Counted from the stretch's first letter, positions 25,355 to 34,955 are shown. The stretch is DNA of 64,000 bases from Chloroflexota bacterium (GCA_026702615.1 JAPPBY010000020.1:1-64000), one strand, 5' to 3'. Numbers and translations are program-made. The notes: generated from the letters alone by a model not told the origin.

Positions 25355-26570
25355 GACGACGGGAACCTACCGTGAGCGCCCGCTCGACGGGCGCACCATC
25401 GCCCTCGGCGTCACCGGCAGCATCTCCGCCTACAAGGCCGCGGATCTCGCGAGCAAGCTGCGCCAGGCCGGCGCCACTGTCGAGGTGCTGATGACGGAGG
25501 CGGCGACGCGCTTCATCGCGCCGCTCACGTTCCAGTCGCTTACCGGGCAGGCAGCGATCGTCGACATGTTCGAGACGGAGGAGGCGGAGGCGCACGTCGA
25601 GGTCGCACGCCGCGCCGACGCGTTCCTGATCGCACCGGCCACGGCCGACTGCCTGGCGCGCCTCGCCTACGGCGGCGGCGGCGACATGGTGACGCTGACC
25701 GCGCTCGCGACGACGGCGCCGGTCGTCGTCGCCCCCGCGATGGACTCGCAGATGTGGGCGAACGCGGCGGTGGAGGCGAACGTCGGGGCGCTCATCGAGC
25801 GCGGCGTCGAGGTCGTGGGACCGGCTGAAGGACGGCTCGCGAGCGGACGTTTCGGGGCGGGTCGCCTAGCCGAGACGCCGGCGATCCTCGGGGCGGTGCG
25901 CGCCGCCATCGGCCGGCGCGAGGGCGACCTCTGCGGGCGGGCGGTCATCGTCACCGCCGGAGGCACGCAGGAGCCGCTCGACCCCGTCCGCTATATCGGC
26001 AACCGCTCGAGCGGGCGCATGGGCTTCTCCCTCGCGGCCGCCGCCCGCGACCGCGGGGCGCGGGTGTCGCTGGTCACGGGTCCGTCCCAGCTCACGACGC
26101 CCTACGGCGTGGACCGGATCGACGTGAAGACGGTCGAGGAGATGCTGGGGGCGCTGGAACCGCTGACCGAGCGCTGCGACGCCCTCTTGATGGCGGCGGC
26201 GCCCGCCGACTTCCGACCCCTGGAGGCGTCCGGCCAGAAGATCAAGAAGGCCACCCTCAACGAGGACGACATGACGCTCCCGCTGACGGAGACGCCGGAC
26301 ATCATCTCGACGCTGCCCGGAGGCGGCGTGCGGGTCGCGTTCGCCGCCGAGACCGAGAACCTGAAGGCGAACGCCACCGCCAAGCTGGCGGCCAAGCGCG
26401 CCGACTTCATCGTCGCGAACGACGTGACGGCCGCGGGCAGCGGCTTCGGCACGGAGACGAACGAGGTCACCATCTTCCACCGCGAGGGCGAGGCGGAGCG
26501 GCTGCCGCTGCTGAGCAAGTACGCCGTCGCCCACGCGATTCTGGACCGGGTGGCAGCGCGCCTGACATAG
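25335..26570 (+). CDS. coaBC: Phosphopantothenoylcysteine decarboxylase / synthetase
   Basis: A 411-residue bifunctional enzyme. The N-terminal CoaC flavoprotein decarboxylase has LGVTGSISAYKAADLASKL, AHVEVARRADAFLIAPATADC and PAMDSQMW (the family usually has PAMN, so Asn is replaced by Asp here). The C-terminal CoaB synthetase has VTAGGTQEPLDPVRYIGNRSSGRMG and AAAPADFRP, with KIKK. It uses cysteine, linking it functionally to the cysE-cysS genes that follow. Start chosen within coaX by family length. Confidence 0.95.
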   Translation: MTSTLAETTGTYRERPLDGRTIALGVTGSISAYKAADLASKLRQAGATVEVLMTEAATRFIAPLTFQSLTGQAAIVDMFETEEAEAHVEVARRADAFLIAPATADCLARLAYGGGGDMVTLTALATTAPVVVAPAMDSQMWANAAVEANVGALIERGVEVVGPAEGRLASGRFGAGRLAETPAILGAVRAAIGRREGDLCGRAVIVTAGGTQEPLDPVRYIGNRSSGRMGFSLAAAARDRGARVSLVTGPSQLTTPYGVDRIDVKTVEEMLGALEPLTERCDALLMAAAPADFRPLEASGQKIKKATLNEDDMTLPLTETPDIISTLPGGGVRVAFAAETENLKANATAKLAAKRADFIVANDVTAAGSGFGTETNEVTIFHREGEAERLPLLSKYAVAHAILDRVAARLT

Positions 26571-26591
26571 CCAGTAGCCCACAACGTGACG

Positions 26592-26597
26592 TAAGCT
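26592..26597 (+). promoter_or_regulatory. -10 box upstream of cysteine leader peptide
   Basis: TAAGCT, 8 nt before the ATG at 26606, placing the transcription start within a base or two of the leader ORF. Confidence 0.5.
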
Positions 26598-26605
26598 CGA
26601 CAGCC

Positions 26606-26668
26606 ATGACGCACTCCTCGGACGGCATGCAGCGACGCTGCACCTGTATGGCGGGGTCCCGCGCCTAG
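26606..26668 (+). CDS. Putative cysteine-responsive leader peptide
   Basis: A 20-codon ORF (MTHSSDGMQRR-CTC-MAGSRA) directly upstream of cysE-cysS. It contains a Cys-Thr-Cys run and two adjacent Ser codons. It is near-leaderless behind TAAGCT, and its stop codon lies inside a strong hairpin (26652-26677). This is the layout of a translation-coupled attenuator. Cysteine-rich leaderless short ORFs are known as attenuators of cysteine genes in mycobacteria. Function here is inferred from position and composition. Confidence 0.5.
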   Translation: MTHSSDGMQRRCTCMAGSRA

Positions 26669-26677
26669 CGGGCCCCG
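26652..26677 (+). terminator. Attenuator-like hairpin over leader stop codon
   Basis: CGGGGTCCCGC (26652-26662) pairs with GCGGGCCCCG (26668-26677) as ten base pairs with one bulged T and a 5-nt loop holding part of the TAG stop. No U-tract follows, so it may act on translation or by a factor rather than as an intrinsic terminator. Confidence 0.5.
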
Positions 26678-26718
26678 ACAGCAGCCTGCCCGCCCAGTCC
26701 CGAGAGGTAGCGAACCTT

Positions 26719-27420
26719 ATGTCTCTCCCTAGCGAGATCCGCGACGACATCCGCGCGACGATGGACCGCGACCCGGCGGCCACGAGCGCGATCGAGGTCG
26801 TCCTCTTCTATCCCGGCTTCCACGCGCGCCTCGCGCACCGGCTCGCGCACGCCCTTCACCAGCGCGGCGTGCCGCTCATTCCGCGCGGCATCATGCAGGT
26901 CGTGCGCTTCCTCACCGGCATCGAGATCCACCCCGGGGCGGTCATCGGACCGCGCTTCGTCATCGACCACGGGATGGGCATCGTCATCGGCGAGACGACC
27001 GAGATCGGGCCCGACGTCACGATCTACCAGGGCGTCACGCTCGGCGGTACGAGCACGCGCCGCACGAAGCGGCACCCGACGTTGATCGGCAACAACGTGG
27101 TCGGCGCCGGCGCAAAGGTGATCGGCGCCGTCGAGATCGGCGAGAGCGCCCGTATCGGGGCGGGCTCGGTCGTCATCACGAACGTGCCTCCCCGGGCCAC
27201 CATCGTCGGCGTTCCCGGTCACATCGTCGCTTTCCACGACGACTCGAACGGCGTCATGCAGCGTCTGCCCGACCCGGAGTGGGATCGCCTGAACCAGCTG
27301 GATGAGCGCGTCGACGAGTTGCGCGAGCTGATCACGCACCTCGAGGAGCACGTGGACGGCCTCCACGACGACCACCACTCCGAGGAGCGCTCGCCCGCCG
27401 AAGCGCCGCCGCGCAGCTGA
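26719..27420 (+). CDS. cysE: Serine O-acetyltransferase
   Basis: A 233-residue enzyme making O-acetylserine, the precursor of cysteine. The N-terminal helical part (YPGFHARLAHRLAHALHQRG) is followed by a left-handed beta-helix with catalytic His/Asp in GPRFVIDHGMGIVIGETTEIG and the loop VTLGGTSTRRTKRHPTIG-type. An acidic, His-rich C-terminal coiled tail (about residues 190-233) is longer than in short EpsC-type homologues. Located 2 nt before cysS and behind a putative cysteine leader peptide. Confidence 0.94.
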   Translation: MSLPSEIRDDIRATMDRDPAATSAIEVVLFYPGFHARLAHRLAHALHQRGVPLIPRGIMQVVRFLTGIEIHPGAVIGPRFVIDHGMGIVIGETTEIGPDVTIYQGVTLGGTSTRRTKRHPTLIGNNVVGAGAKVIGAVEIGESARIGAGSVVITNVPPRATIVGVPGHIVAFHDDSNGVMQRLPDPEWDRLNQLDERVDELRELITHLEEHVDGLHDDHHSEERSPAEAPPRS

Positions 27421-27422
27421 CC

Positions 27423-28784
27423 ATGTTCCACCTGCGAGACACCCTTACCGGTGAGAAGCGGGAGCTTTCGCCCATCGCGGGGGATGTGCGCCTCTACGTC
27501 TGCGGCGTGACGCCGTACAGCGATGCCCACCTCGGCCACGCGCTCTTCTCGATCGTGTTCGACGTGCTGCGCCGCTATCTCGAGTGGCGCGGATACGGCG
27601 TGCGCCACATCCAGAACTTCACCGACATCGACGACAAGCTCATCGAGCGGTCGCACGAGACGGGCACGCCCGTCGAGGAACTGGCGGAGCGCTACTCCGA
27701 TACCTACATGGCGCAGCTCACGCGTCTGAACGTCCTGCCCGCAACCGAGTACCCGCGAGCGACGGAAGAGATTCCGAACATCGTCAGCTTCATCGAGGGG
27801 CTGGTCGCGAAGGGCGTCGCCTACGCCTCGGGCGGCGACGTCTACTACCGCGTCCGCGAGAAGGCGGACTACGGGAAGCTCTCGAAGCGGGACGTGAACG
27901 ACCTCCGCAGCGGCGCGCGCGTGGACCTGAGCGAGCTAAAGGACGACCCGCTCGACTTTGCGCTCTGGAAGGGCGCCAAGCCGGGCGAGCCGCACTGGGA
28001 CAGCCCCTGGGGACCAGGGCGGCCGGGCTGGCACATCGAGTGCTCGGCGATGGCGATGAACGCCCTGGGCGAACAGATCGACATCCACGGCGGCGGCGCG
28101 GATCTGATCTTCCCCCACCACGAGAACGAAATCGCGCAAAGCGAGTCGTTCACGGGCAAGCCGCCCTTCGCCAGCTTCTGGGTGCACAACGCTCTTCTCC
28201 AGCTGGGCGAGGAGAAGATGTCGAAGTCGGTTGGCAACATCATCGGGATCGACGAGGTGCTCGACCGCTACGGGACGGACGCGCTCCGCATGTTCATCGT
28301 GACGAGCCACTACCGCAGCCCCGTCACCTACAGCGAGGAGGCGCTCGACTCCGCCCGCGCGGGCGCGGAGCGCCTGCGGCAGGCGGCGTTCTCGAAGGGC
28401 GTCGCGAACGGGCATTCGCTGGACCCGAGGGAGGCTCGGGAACGCTTCACGGAGGCGATGGACGACGACCTGAACACGCCCCGCGCGCTGGCCGCGCTCT
28501 TCGACCTGGCGCGGGCGATCAACCGCGCCCATGACGAGGGTCATGACGCCAGTGCCGCGCAGGCGACACTCCGCGAGCTGGCGGGCGTGCTGGGCTTCAC
28601 GCTGCACGAGCCGCCCCATCGCGACGAGAACGCGGCCCCGTTCGTCGACCTGCTGGTCGAAATGCGGTCGGAGCTACGAGAGGCGAAGCAGTACGCGCTC
28701 GCGGACAGGGTCCGCGACGGGCTCGTGGAGCTCGGAGTCGAGCTGCACGACGGGCCCGAGGGCACGGAGTGGTCGTTCCGATGA
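27423..28784 (+). CDS. cysS: Cysteinyl-tRNA synthetase
   Basis: A 453-residue class I synthetase charging tRNA-Cys. YVCGVTPYSDAHLGHALF holds the zinc Cys and the HIGH-like motif. GWHIECSAMAM with HGGGADLIFPHHENEIAQSE completes the zinc/active site. EEKMSKSVGN is KMSKS. A DALR helical domain follows. The pairing with cysE puts cysteine synthesis and tRNA charging in one transcript. Confidence 0.97.
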   Translation: MFHLRDTLTGEKRELSPIAGDVRLYVCGVTPYSDAHLGHALFSIVFDVLRRYLEWRGYGVRHIQNFTDIDDKLIERSHETGTPVEELAERYSDTYMAQLTRLNVLPATEYPRATEEIPNIVSFIEGLVAKGVAYASGGDVYYRVREKADYGKLSKRDVNDLRSGARVDLSELKDDPLDFALWKGAKPGEPHWDSPWGPGRPGWHIECSAMAMNALGEQIDIHGGGADLIFPHHENEIAQSESFTGKPPFASFWVHNALLQLGEEKMSKSVGNIIGIDEVLDRYGTDALRMFIVTSHYRSPVTYSEEALDSARAGAERLRQAAFSKGVANGHSLDPREARERFTEAMDDDLNTPRALAALFDLARAINRAHDEGHDASAAQATLRELAGVLGFTLHEPPHRDENAAPFVDLLVEMRSELREAKQYALADRVRDGLVELGVELHDGPEGTEWSFR

Positions 28785-28836
28785 GCGAGCGCGCAGCGCA
28801 GCGCAGCAGTCGAGTGACCGAGCGAAGCGAGCCGGA
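28785..28836. repeat. GC-rich extragenic spacer with short reiterations
   Basis: A 52-nt gap made of GCGCAGC reiterations and a CGAGCGAAGCGAGC palindrome-like segment. TGAGCG flanks both ends. No promoter box seen, so osmC-like expression may come from readthrough. Confidence 0.4.
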
Positions 28837-29364
28837 ATGAGCGAGAGCCGCGGGCTGCGCGACTACCTGCACCAGAAGGCGCGCGCCATGCGTTCCGCCG
28901 CGGCGGCGAAGCCGCGCGGCGAGCAGTGGCGCGAGACGGTCTCGGCAACGTGCGTCGCCGACGACGCGACGGGCGTGCGCAAGCTGCGCATGCGCGACTG
29001 GGAACTCATCGGCGACTCCGGTCGCGACTTCGGCGGCCAGGGCCTCGGGCCGAGCTCGCCGGAGCTGTTCTGCGGGGTCATCAGCACCTGCCTCACGCAC
29101 ACCTACCTGATCGCCGCCGCCACCCTCGACATCGCCCTCGACCGGGTGGAGGTGACGGTCAGCTCGTCGAACAACGACGCCCACTTCCTCGGCATCGAGA
29201 GCGCGGACCCGGACGTGCCGTTCGACATCACGGCGCGGGTCTCCCTGGAGGCGCCGGACGCCTCCGCCGAGCAGGTCGCGACGCTGCACGGCTACGCCGC
29301 CGAGCGCTGTCCCCTCTCGAAGCTGGTGCGGGAACCGAACACGGTCACGCTCGTCACGGAGTGA
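28837..29364 (+). CDS. OsmC-family peroxiredoxin-like protein
   Basis: A 175-residue OsmC/Ohr superfamily protein. Two Cys residues sit at the expected positions: GVISTCLTHTYLIAAA in the central helix and ERCPLSKLVREPNTVTLV near the C-terminus. This supports thiol-dependent organic hydroperoxide reduction or a related role. LGPSSPELFCGVISTC replaces the usual P-P-E-L motif. A cytosolic dimer is expected from the family. Confidence 0.8.
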   Translation: MSESRGLRDYLHQKARAMRSAAAAKPRGEQWRETVSATCVADDATGVRKLRMRDWELIGDSGRDFGGQGLGPSSPELFCGVISTCLTHTYLIAAATLDIALDRVEVTVSSSNNDAHFLGIESADPDVPFDITARVSLEAPDASAEQVATLHGYAAERCPLSKLVREPNTVTLVTE

Positions 29365-29383
29365 GGGTGACTGGAGGCACAGC

Positions 29384-29644
29384 CTGAAGACCACCAGCTA
29401 TTTCGAGAACGTTGTCATGCGGAAGCGACCGTACCTCCGACGAGATTGGTGCGAGCGAGTATTACGCAACCCCAGTGCCGTGCTGCAGCAACCGGACGGC
29501 CGGTTCCGTTACTGGGGCCCCATTGATGAGCTCGGCGGACGCTTCCTGCGGGTCGTTACGCTCGAAGACGGGGAGACGGTGCACAACGCCTTTCCCGATC
29601 GCCGGTTTGCTATCCTCACAAGGAACGGTGGAACCAGACCATGA
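29384..29644 (+). CDS. DUF4258-like small protein, probable toxin of a pair
   Basis: An 86-residue basic protein if started at CTG 29384, or 75 residues from ATG 29417. GGAGG at 29373-29377 is 6 nt before the CTG. The N-terminal KTTSYFENVV preceding MRKRPYLRRDWCE looks like conserved coding sequence, so the CTG start is preferred. The body (RYWGPIDELGGRFLRVVTLEDGETVHNAFPDRRF) resembles RelE-fold DUF4258 proteins. The stop overlaps the DUF2283 gene (ATGA), as in many toxin-antitoxin pairs. Confidence 0.6.
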   Translation: MKTTSYFENVVMRKRPYLRRDWCERVLRNPSAVLQQPDGRFRYWGPIDELGGRFLRVVTLEDGETVHNAFPDRRFAILTRNGGTRP

Positions 29645-29868
29645 AGTTGCGCTACGACCAGGCCACCGACTCCCTCTACATCGACCTCGGGGACGCACCG
29701 AGCGTTGATTCGTTCGAGGTTGCCGACGGTGTCGTCATCGACATCAACGCCGAGGGCGGTGTCGCCGGGATAGACATCGACCATGCCTCCCGGCGGCTCG
29801 ACCTGGGCGCCCTCGCTGGAGTCGAAGGGCGGCCAGGACCCGACGGCGGCGCTAGCGCAGCTCGCTGA
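29641..29868 (+). CDS. DUF2283 protein, probable antitoxin of a pair
   Basis: A 75-residue protein with the DUF2283 pattern: MKLRYDQATDSLYIDLGD, SFEVADGVVIDINAEGGVAGIDI. It is coupled to the DUF4258-like gene by a 4-nt overlap. DUF2283/DUF4258 neighbours are widespread and thought to form toxin-antitoxin-like modules; activity is not proven. The last 17 nt overlap the convergent enolase-superfamily gene. Confidence 0.75.
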   Translation: MKLRYDQATDSLYIDLGDAPSVDSFEVADGVVIDINAEGGVAGIDIDHASRRLDLGALAGVEGRPGPDGGASAAR

Positions 29869-30958
29869 TCTGGCGGCGGCGGACGAGGTCCCAGTCGATC
29901 TCGTAGCCGAGGCCGGGCTCCTCGGGGGCGTGGACGAGACCATCCGCGTCGACCTCGATGTCGTTCACGAGGCCGTACTTCTGGGCGGCGTCGGGCAGGA
30001 GCACCTCGAAGTACTCGCAGTTATTCACGGCCATGATGACGTGCAGGTTGGCGACGTTGTTGAGCGAGTTGCCCCCGTGGTGGACCTCGCACTTCATGCG
30101 GAAGGCGTCGGCGAGGTTCGCGATCTTGTGGAGGGCGGTGATGCCGCCGGAGACGGCCACGTCGCCGCGCAGGATGTCGGTGGCCTGCTGCTGCACCCAC
30201 TGCTGCATGCCGTAGAAGCTGGCGGGGGCGAACTCGGTGGCGAGGATGGGGATGTCGAGCTTCTGGCGCAGCTTCACGTAGCCGTAGACGTCCTCCTCCT
30301 CGAGCGGGTCCTCGTACCAGTAATAGTCGAGGTCCTCGATGGCGCGGCCCACGCGGACGGCGTCCTCGTAGCTGTAGGCCCAGACGGAGTCGAGCATCAG
30401 CCGCATGTCGGGGCCGACGGCCTCGCGGGCGGCACGGCAGATGTCGATGTCGACGAGCGGCCGCGTGTCGGGGTGGATCTTGTAGGCGGACCAGCCGCGA
30501 TCCTGGAAGGACTTCGCCTCCTCTGCGTACGCCTCGGGGGAAGGGAGGGAGGCGGAGCTGGCGTAGGCGGGTACGGAGCTGCGGCAGGAACCGAGCAGGC
30601 GGTGCACCGGCAGACCAGCGACCTTCCCGGCAAGGTCCCAGAGGGCGACATCGACGGCGCCGATCGCGCGGAAGGAGACACCCCGCCGGCGCTTCCACAT
30701 CGCGTGCCAGAAGCGCCCGATGTCGAGCGGGTTCTCGCCCATCACGACGGGCTTCAGGAGGGTCAGCAACGCCTCCGCGTCCATGGTCGTATCGCGGCTC
30801 GCGGAGCCGAGGAAGGAGTGCCCCTCCACCCCTTCGTCGGTGCGGATGGTGAGCACCCCCATCTGGCGCTCGCCCCCGTAGGCAATGGAGGAGCCGGGAT
30901 AGGCGCCGTGAGGCACGTCCCAGCCGAACGTGGTCAGGAAAACGTCGTCGATCCGCAT
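29852..30958 (-). CDS. Mandelate racemase/muconate lactonizing enzyme family protein
   Basis: A 368-residue enolase-superfamily enzyme that would abstract a proton alpha to a carboxylate, typically as a sugar acid dehydratase or racemase. The capping domain runs to about residue 125, then the barrel: AYKIHPDTRP (Lys-x-His at the second strand), LMLDSVWAYSYEDA, YYWYEDPLEEED and ILATEFAP supply the three metal-ligand acids, and EVHHGGNSLNN a C-terminal His pair. The K-x-H variant differs from the common KxK motif. Substrate not predictable. Start by family length. Confidence 0.88.
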   Translation of the reverse strand: MRIDDVFLTTFGWDVPHGAYPGSSIAYGGERQMGVLTIRTDEGVEGHSFLGSASRDTTMDAEALLTLLKPVVMGENPLDIGRFWHAMWKRRRGVSFRAIGAVDVALWDLAGKVAGLPVHRLLGSCRSSVPAYASSASLPSPEAYAEEAKSFQDRGWSAYKIHPDTRPLVDIDICRAAREAVGPDMRLMLDSVWAYSYEDAVRVGRAIEDLDYYWYEDPLEEEDVYGYVKLRQKLDIPILATEFAPASFYGMQQWVQQQATDILRGDVAVSGGITALHKIANLADAFRMKCEVHHGGNSLNNVANLHVIMAVNNCEYFEVLLPDAAQKYGLVNDIEVDADGLVHAPEEPGLGYEIDWDLVRRRQISELR

Positions 30959-31072
30959 GGTCGCACCCTCTCGCGTCGATTGCCGCATCGTACGCCGCCT
31001 CCCGCCCGGCCAACGCGAGCCCCTGCCCGCGATGTGTAGGCTTGACGCACGGGGGCAAGGAGGAGGCACCGC

Positions 31073-31504
31073 ATGGCAACGATGCAGGCGTTTCGGAAAC
31101 TGGTGGCGATCTACCTGGGGGTCGTGGGCGTGGGGACGGCCGCGCAGTTCGTGCTCCAGAGTTTCTACGACTCGGTCGACGCGGCGGCCGACGGCTGGAG
31201 GATCATCTCCTGGCTGATGGCCGTCGCCCTGGTCCTGATGCTGGCGACCGTCATCCACGAGAGCCGGGCCGCGGGCCACGAGCCCGGGGCGCCCGTCACG
31301 AGGTCATGGCTCACGGCCAAGGCTGCCCTCTATTCCACCGTTTTCTTCGCGCTCCTCTTCTTCTGGAACTGGTTCGCCTGGGAATGGGGGCGGGGTGACG
31401 CGCAGGCCGACGTGCAGTACTGGCGACTCATCGACGCTGGCGTGGCAGTCCTTGCGGTCTCGACGGCGTTGCGGGCGTGGCGCGCGGGTCCAGCCGAGAG
31501 CTAG
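31073..31504 (+). CDS. Four-span membrane protein of unknown function
   Basis: A 143-residue protein with hydrophobic segments at about residues 10-28, 43-62, 82-103 and 119-134. No family recognised. GGAGGAGG lies 8 nt upstream of the ATG. Divergent from the enolase-superfamily gene, convergent with the phosphatase gene. Confidence 0.6.
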   Translation: MATMQAFRKLVAIYLGVVGVGTAAQFVLQSFYDSVDAAADGWRIISWLMAVALVLMLATVIHESRAAGHEPGAPVTRSWLTAKAALYSTVFFALLFFWNWFAWEWGRGDAQADVQYWRLIDAGVAVLAVSTALRAWRAGPAES

Positions 31505-31520
31505 CGGCCGCGCCTCCCGC

Positions 31521-32165
31521 TCAGGTGTCGCTGCGGAGGGGCTCCGGGAGGTGGTCGAGATTGGGGGCGCGCTCGATGACTCCGTAGCGCGGCGCCCCAT
31601 CGGGATGGCGGCCGTGCGGCCAGACGAGTAGCTCGACGATCGCGGCGTTGGGCAGGTCGAACTCGTGGGACCAGGGGCTGTCCGCGGGGATGCTCATGAC
31701 CCAGCGCAGGATGGCGTCGGTCGTTCCGGAGTGGGCGACGATGGCGATGGCGTCGCCGGCGTGAGGGGACACGATGTCGTCGCAGGCGGCACCGACGCGC
31801 TCGGCGAAGGCCTGCAGCGTCTCGCCACTGGGAACGCCGGCGTGCTCGCCACGCCAGATGGTCCAGTCGAACTCGTGATCGGGACCCCAGTCCTCGAGCA
31901 GGAACTCGGTCAGGCGGTCATCGACCTGAACCTCGAGGCCGGTCACGCGGGAGAGCGGCTCGGCCGTTTCGCGCGCACGGCGCATGGGGCTCGCGTAGAT
32001 GGCGGCCAGCCCGGCGTGCGCTAGCGCCACGGCGACGGCCTCGGCCTGCCGTCGACCAAGCGGGGAGAGAGGCGTGTCGGGGCCGTACGAGCCGTCGTCG
32101 GCACGCGCCTGTGCGTGTCGCACCAGGTAGAGGCGGACGGGGTCGGGTTCAGTGCGGGGTGACAG
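31521..32165 (-). CDS. Histidine phosphatase (phosphoglycerate mutase family)
   Basis: About 214 residues. VRLYLVRHAQARADDG is the RHG-type catalytic motif with the phosphohistidine; ASPMRRARETAEPLSR and IVAHSGTTDAILRWVM are the second Arg and second His motifs. Broad-specificity phosphatase is likely. No ATG precedes the first strand. I place the start at CTG 32165, 6 nt after the stop of the upstream acyl-CoA dehydrogenase, because GTG 32123 would remove the first beta-strand. Start confidence is low; the domain call is firm. Confidence 0.82.
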   Translation of the reverse strand: MSPRTEPDPVRLYLVRHAQARADDGSYGPDTPLSPLGRRQAEAVAVALAHAGLAAIYASPMRRARETAEPLSRVTGLEVQVDDRLTEFLLEDWGPDHEFDWTIWRGEHAGVPSGETLQAFAERVGAACDDIVSPHAGDAIAIVAHSGTTDAILRWVMSIPADSPWSHEFDLPNAAIVELLVWPHGRHPDGAPRYGVIERAPNLDHLPEPLRSDT

Positions 32166-32171
32166 CGGAAC

Positions 32172-33347
<1,176 letters not shown>

Positions 33348-33374
33348 GGCGGGCTCCGGGAAGGAAGTGGAGCG

Positions 33375-33380
33375 AGTCTA
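33375..33380 (-). promoter_or_regulatory. -10 box of acyl-CoA dehydrogenase copy A
   Basis: TAGACT on the minus strand, 27 nt upstream of ATG. The same box and similar spacing occur at copy B (34796-34801). Confidence 0.5.
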
Positions 33381-33411
33381 GCAGAGGGTTCGCTAGCGGC
33401 CTGCCAGGACG

Positions 33412-33582
33412 TCAGCCAGACAGCTGACCCTCTTCAGCGAGCAGTTCGAGCACCTCGCGCAGGTTGTCGCGAAGCTCGTCGAGAGTGGCAGCCTGCGTAT
33501 GGGCCCCGCGAATGCCGGGAACAGTACCGACGAAGAGACTTACTTCCTCGTCCCATTCGACGTATGCGGTGAACGTGGTCAT
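33412..33582 (-). CDS. HicB-like antitoxin-type small protein between the duplicated dehydrogenases
   Basis: A 56-residue acidic protein starting MTTFTAYVEWDEEVSLFVG and continuing TVPGIRGAHTQAATLDELRDN. It has the HicB fold pattern: a strand with two acidic residues, a P-G-x-x-G-AHT loop and a Leu/Glu-rich helix. It lacks a DNA-binding tail, and no HicA-type toxin is beside it, so it is an orphan. TAGGCT lies 6 nt upstream of ATG and overlaps the TAG stop of the upstream gene. Confidence 0.7.
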   Translation of the reverse strand: MTTFTAYVEWDEEVSLFVGTVPGIRGAHTQAATLDELRDNLREVLELLAEEGQLSG

Positions 33583-33588
33583 GCCTTA

Positions 33589-33594
33589 AGCCTA
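33589..33594 (-). promoter_or_regulatory. -10 box overlapping a stop codon
   Basis: TAGGCT on the minus strand: its first three bases are the stop codon of acyl-CoA dehydrogenase copy B, and it is 6 nt from the ATG of the HicB-like gene. Confidence 0.45.
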
Positions 33595-34767
33595 CCCCCT
33601 GGGGAGGCCGAGGCCGCGGGTGGCCATGATGTTGCGCTGGATCTCGCTCGTGCCCGCCGCGATCGTGCCCGAGACGGTGTAGAGGTAGTTCTGGGCCTGG
33701 TCGATGTCGAAACGCGAGGAGTCGCCCCGCAGCTGACCAGCCATGCCGAGCAGGTGCATGCCCGTGCGGGCGATGCGCTGGCCGAGCTCGCTGCCGAAGA
33801 GCTTGCTCGCGCTCGCTTCGTGGTTCGGCAGGAGGCCCTGGGCCTGCATCGTCGCCACGCGATACGCGAGGAACGTGCCCACATTCACCTCGACCATGCG
33901 GTCGGCCAGCTCGTAACGGACGCCGGGGCGCTGCTCGATGAGCTGCGGGTTTTCCTCGGCGATGTCGGTGAGCCGCTCGACGTTTCGCCGGCCGCCAGAG
34001 TAGGCGGCGATGCCGCTGCGCTCGAAGTCAAGGGCGACGGCGAGGTGGTACCAGCCCCGGTTCTCCTCCCCCACGCGCTGCTCGACGGGGACGCGCACGT
34101 CCTCGAAGAAGACCTCGTTGAAGGCGTGCTGGTCGGCGATGTTCACGAGCGGCTGCACGCTGATGCCGGGTGACTTCATGTCGAGCATGAGGAGGGAGAT
34201 GCCCTTGTGCTTGGGGGCGTCGGGATCGGTGCGGGCCGCGAGCCAACCCCAGTCGGAGAGGTGGCCGCCGGATGTCCAGATCTTCTGGCCGTTGATCACA
34301 TAGTCGTCGCCGTCGCGGATGGCGCTCGTCTGGAGGGAGGCGAGGTCGCTGCCGGCACCCGGTTCGCTGTAGAGCGTGCACCACCACTGGTCAGCACTCG
34401 TGATGGGCGGGATGTACTTCTGCTTCTGCTCCTCGGTGCCGTAGAGCATGAGCGAGGGGCCGACCCAGGAGATGCCCATGTTCATGACGGGCGCGCCCGC
34501 GTACGACATCTCCTCGTTGTAGACGAGCTGGCGCATGTGGGAAGCGCCGCCGCCGCCGTACTCCTCGGGCCAGGCCATGGCCAGCCAATCGCGATCGGCG
34601 AGCTTCTTCTGGAAGCCCATCGTGTAGTCGTACTCTTCCTGGACCGTCTCGAAACCGCCCTGCAGGGCGCGCTCCTGGCGCTCCTCCTCGGAAGGAAGCT
34701 CATCGGCGATGAACTGGCGAACCTCGTCGCGGAAGGACTCGACGTCGCTCTCGTGGGTGAAGCGCAT
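33592..34767 (-). CDS. Acyl-CoA dehydrogenase (copy B of tandem pair)
   Basis: A 391-residue paralogue of copy A. The stretch from GFQKKL to GWYHLAVALDFERSGI is nearly identical in the two, while residues about 258-300 and 340-375 differ strongly (for example RRNVERLTDIAEENPQLIEQ against RRTIERFTRLVEERPELWQH). This suggests different acyl substrates on a shared scaffold. TAGACT at 34796-34801 is the likely -10 box. Confidence 0.93.
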   Translation of the reverse strand: MRFTHESDVESFRDEVRQFIADELPSEEERQERALQGGFETVQEEYDYTMGFQKKLADRDWLAMAWPEEYGGGGASHMRQLVYNEEMSYAGAPVMNMGISWVGPSLMLYGTEEQKQKYIPPITSADQWWCTLYSEPGAGSDLASLQTSAIRDGDDYVINGQKIWTSGGHLSDWGWLAARTDPDAPKHKGISLLMLDMKSPGISVQPLVNIADQHAFNEVFFEDVRVPVEQRVGEENRGWYHLAVALDFERSGIAAYSGGRRNVERLTDIAEENPQLIEQRPGVRYELADRMVEVNVGTFLAYRVATMQAQGLLPNHEASASKLFGSELGQRIARTGMHLLGMAGQLRGDSSRFDIDQAQNYLYTVSGTIAAGTSEIQRNIMATRGLGLPRG

Positions 34768-34795
34768 GGCGGGGCTCCAAGCAGGAAGTGCGGCG

Positions 34796-34801
34796 AGTCT
34801 A
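34796..34801 (-). promoter_or_regulatory. -10 box of acyl-CoA dehydrogenase copy B
   Basis: TAGACT on the minus strand, 28 nt upstream of ATG. Confidence 0.5.
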
Positions 34802-34955
34802 GCAGGGCGGCCCTAGCGGGTCGCGGACGAACCATCTAGTCGACTGTCGGAGTCTTAACACTTGGAAGGAACTTACACAACGCAACAGCTGTACTCTGGG
34901 AGGCGTACCTATAGAGGGAGACATTCAGGGCCTACAAGGAAGGATCCATACAGCG

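Noticed and set aside
28783-28842. Short ORF overlapping the cysS stop
   Set aside because: It is made of the reiterated GCGCAGC spacer and ends inside osmC-like coding sequence; no promoter or ribosome site.
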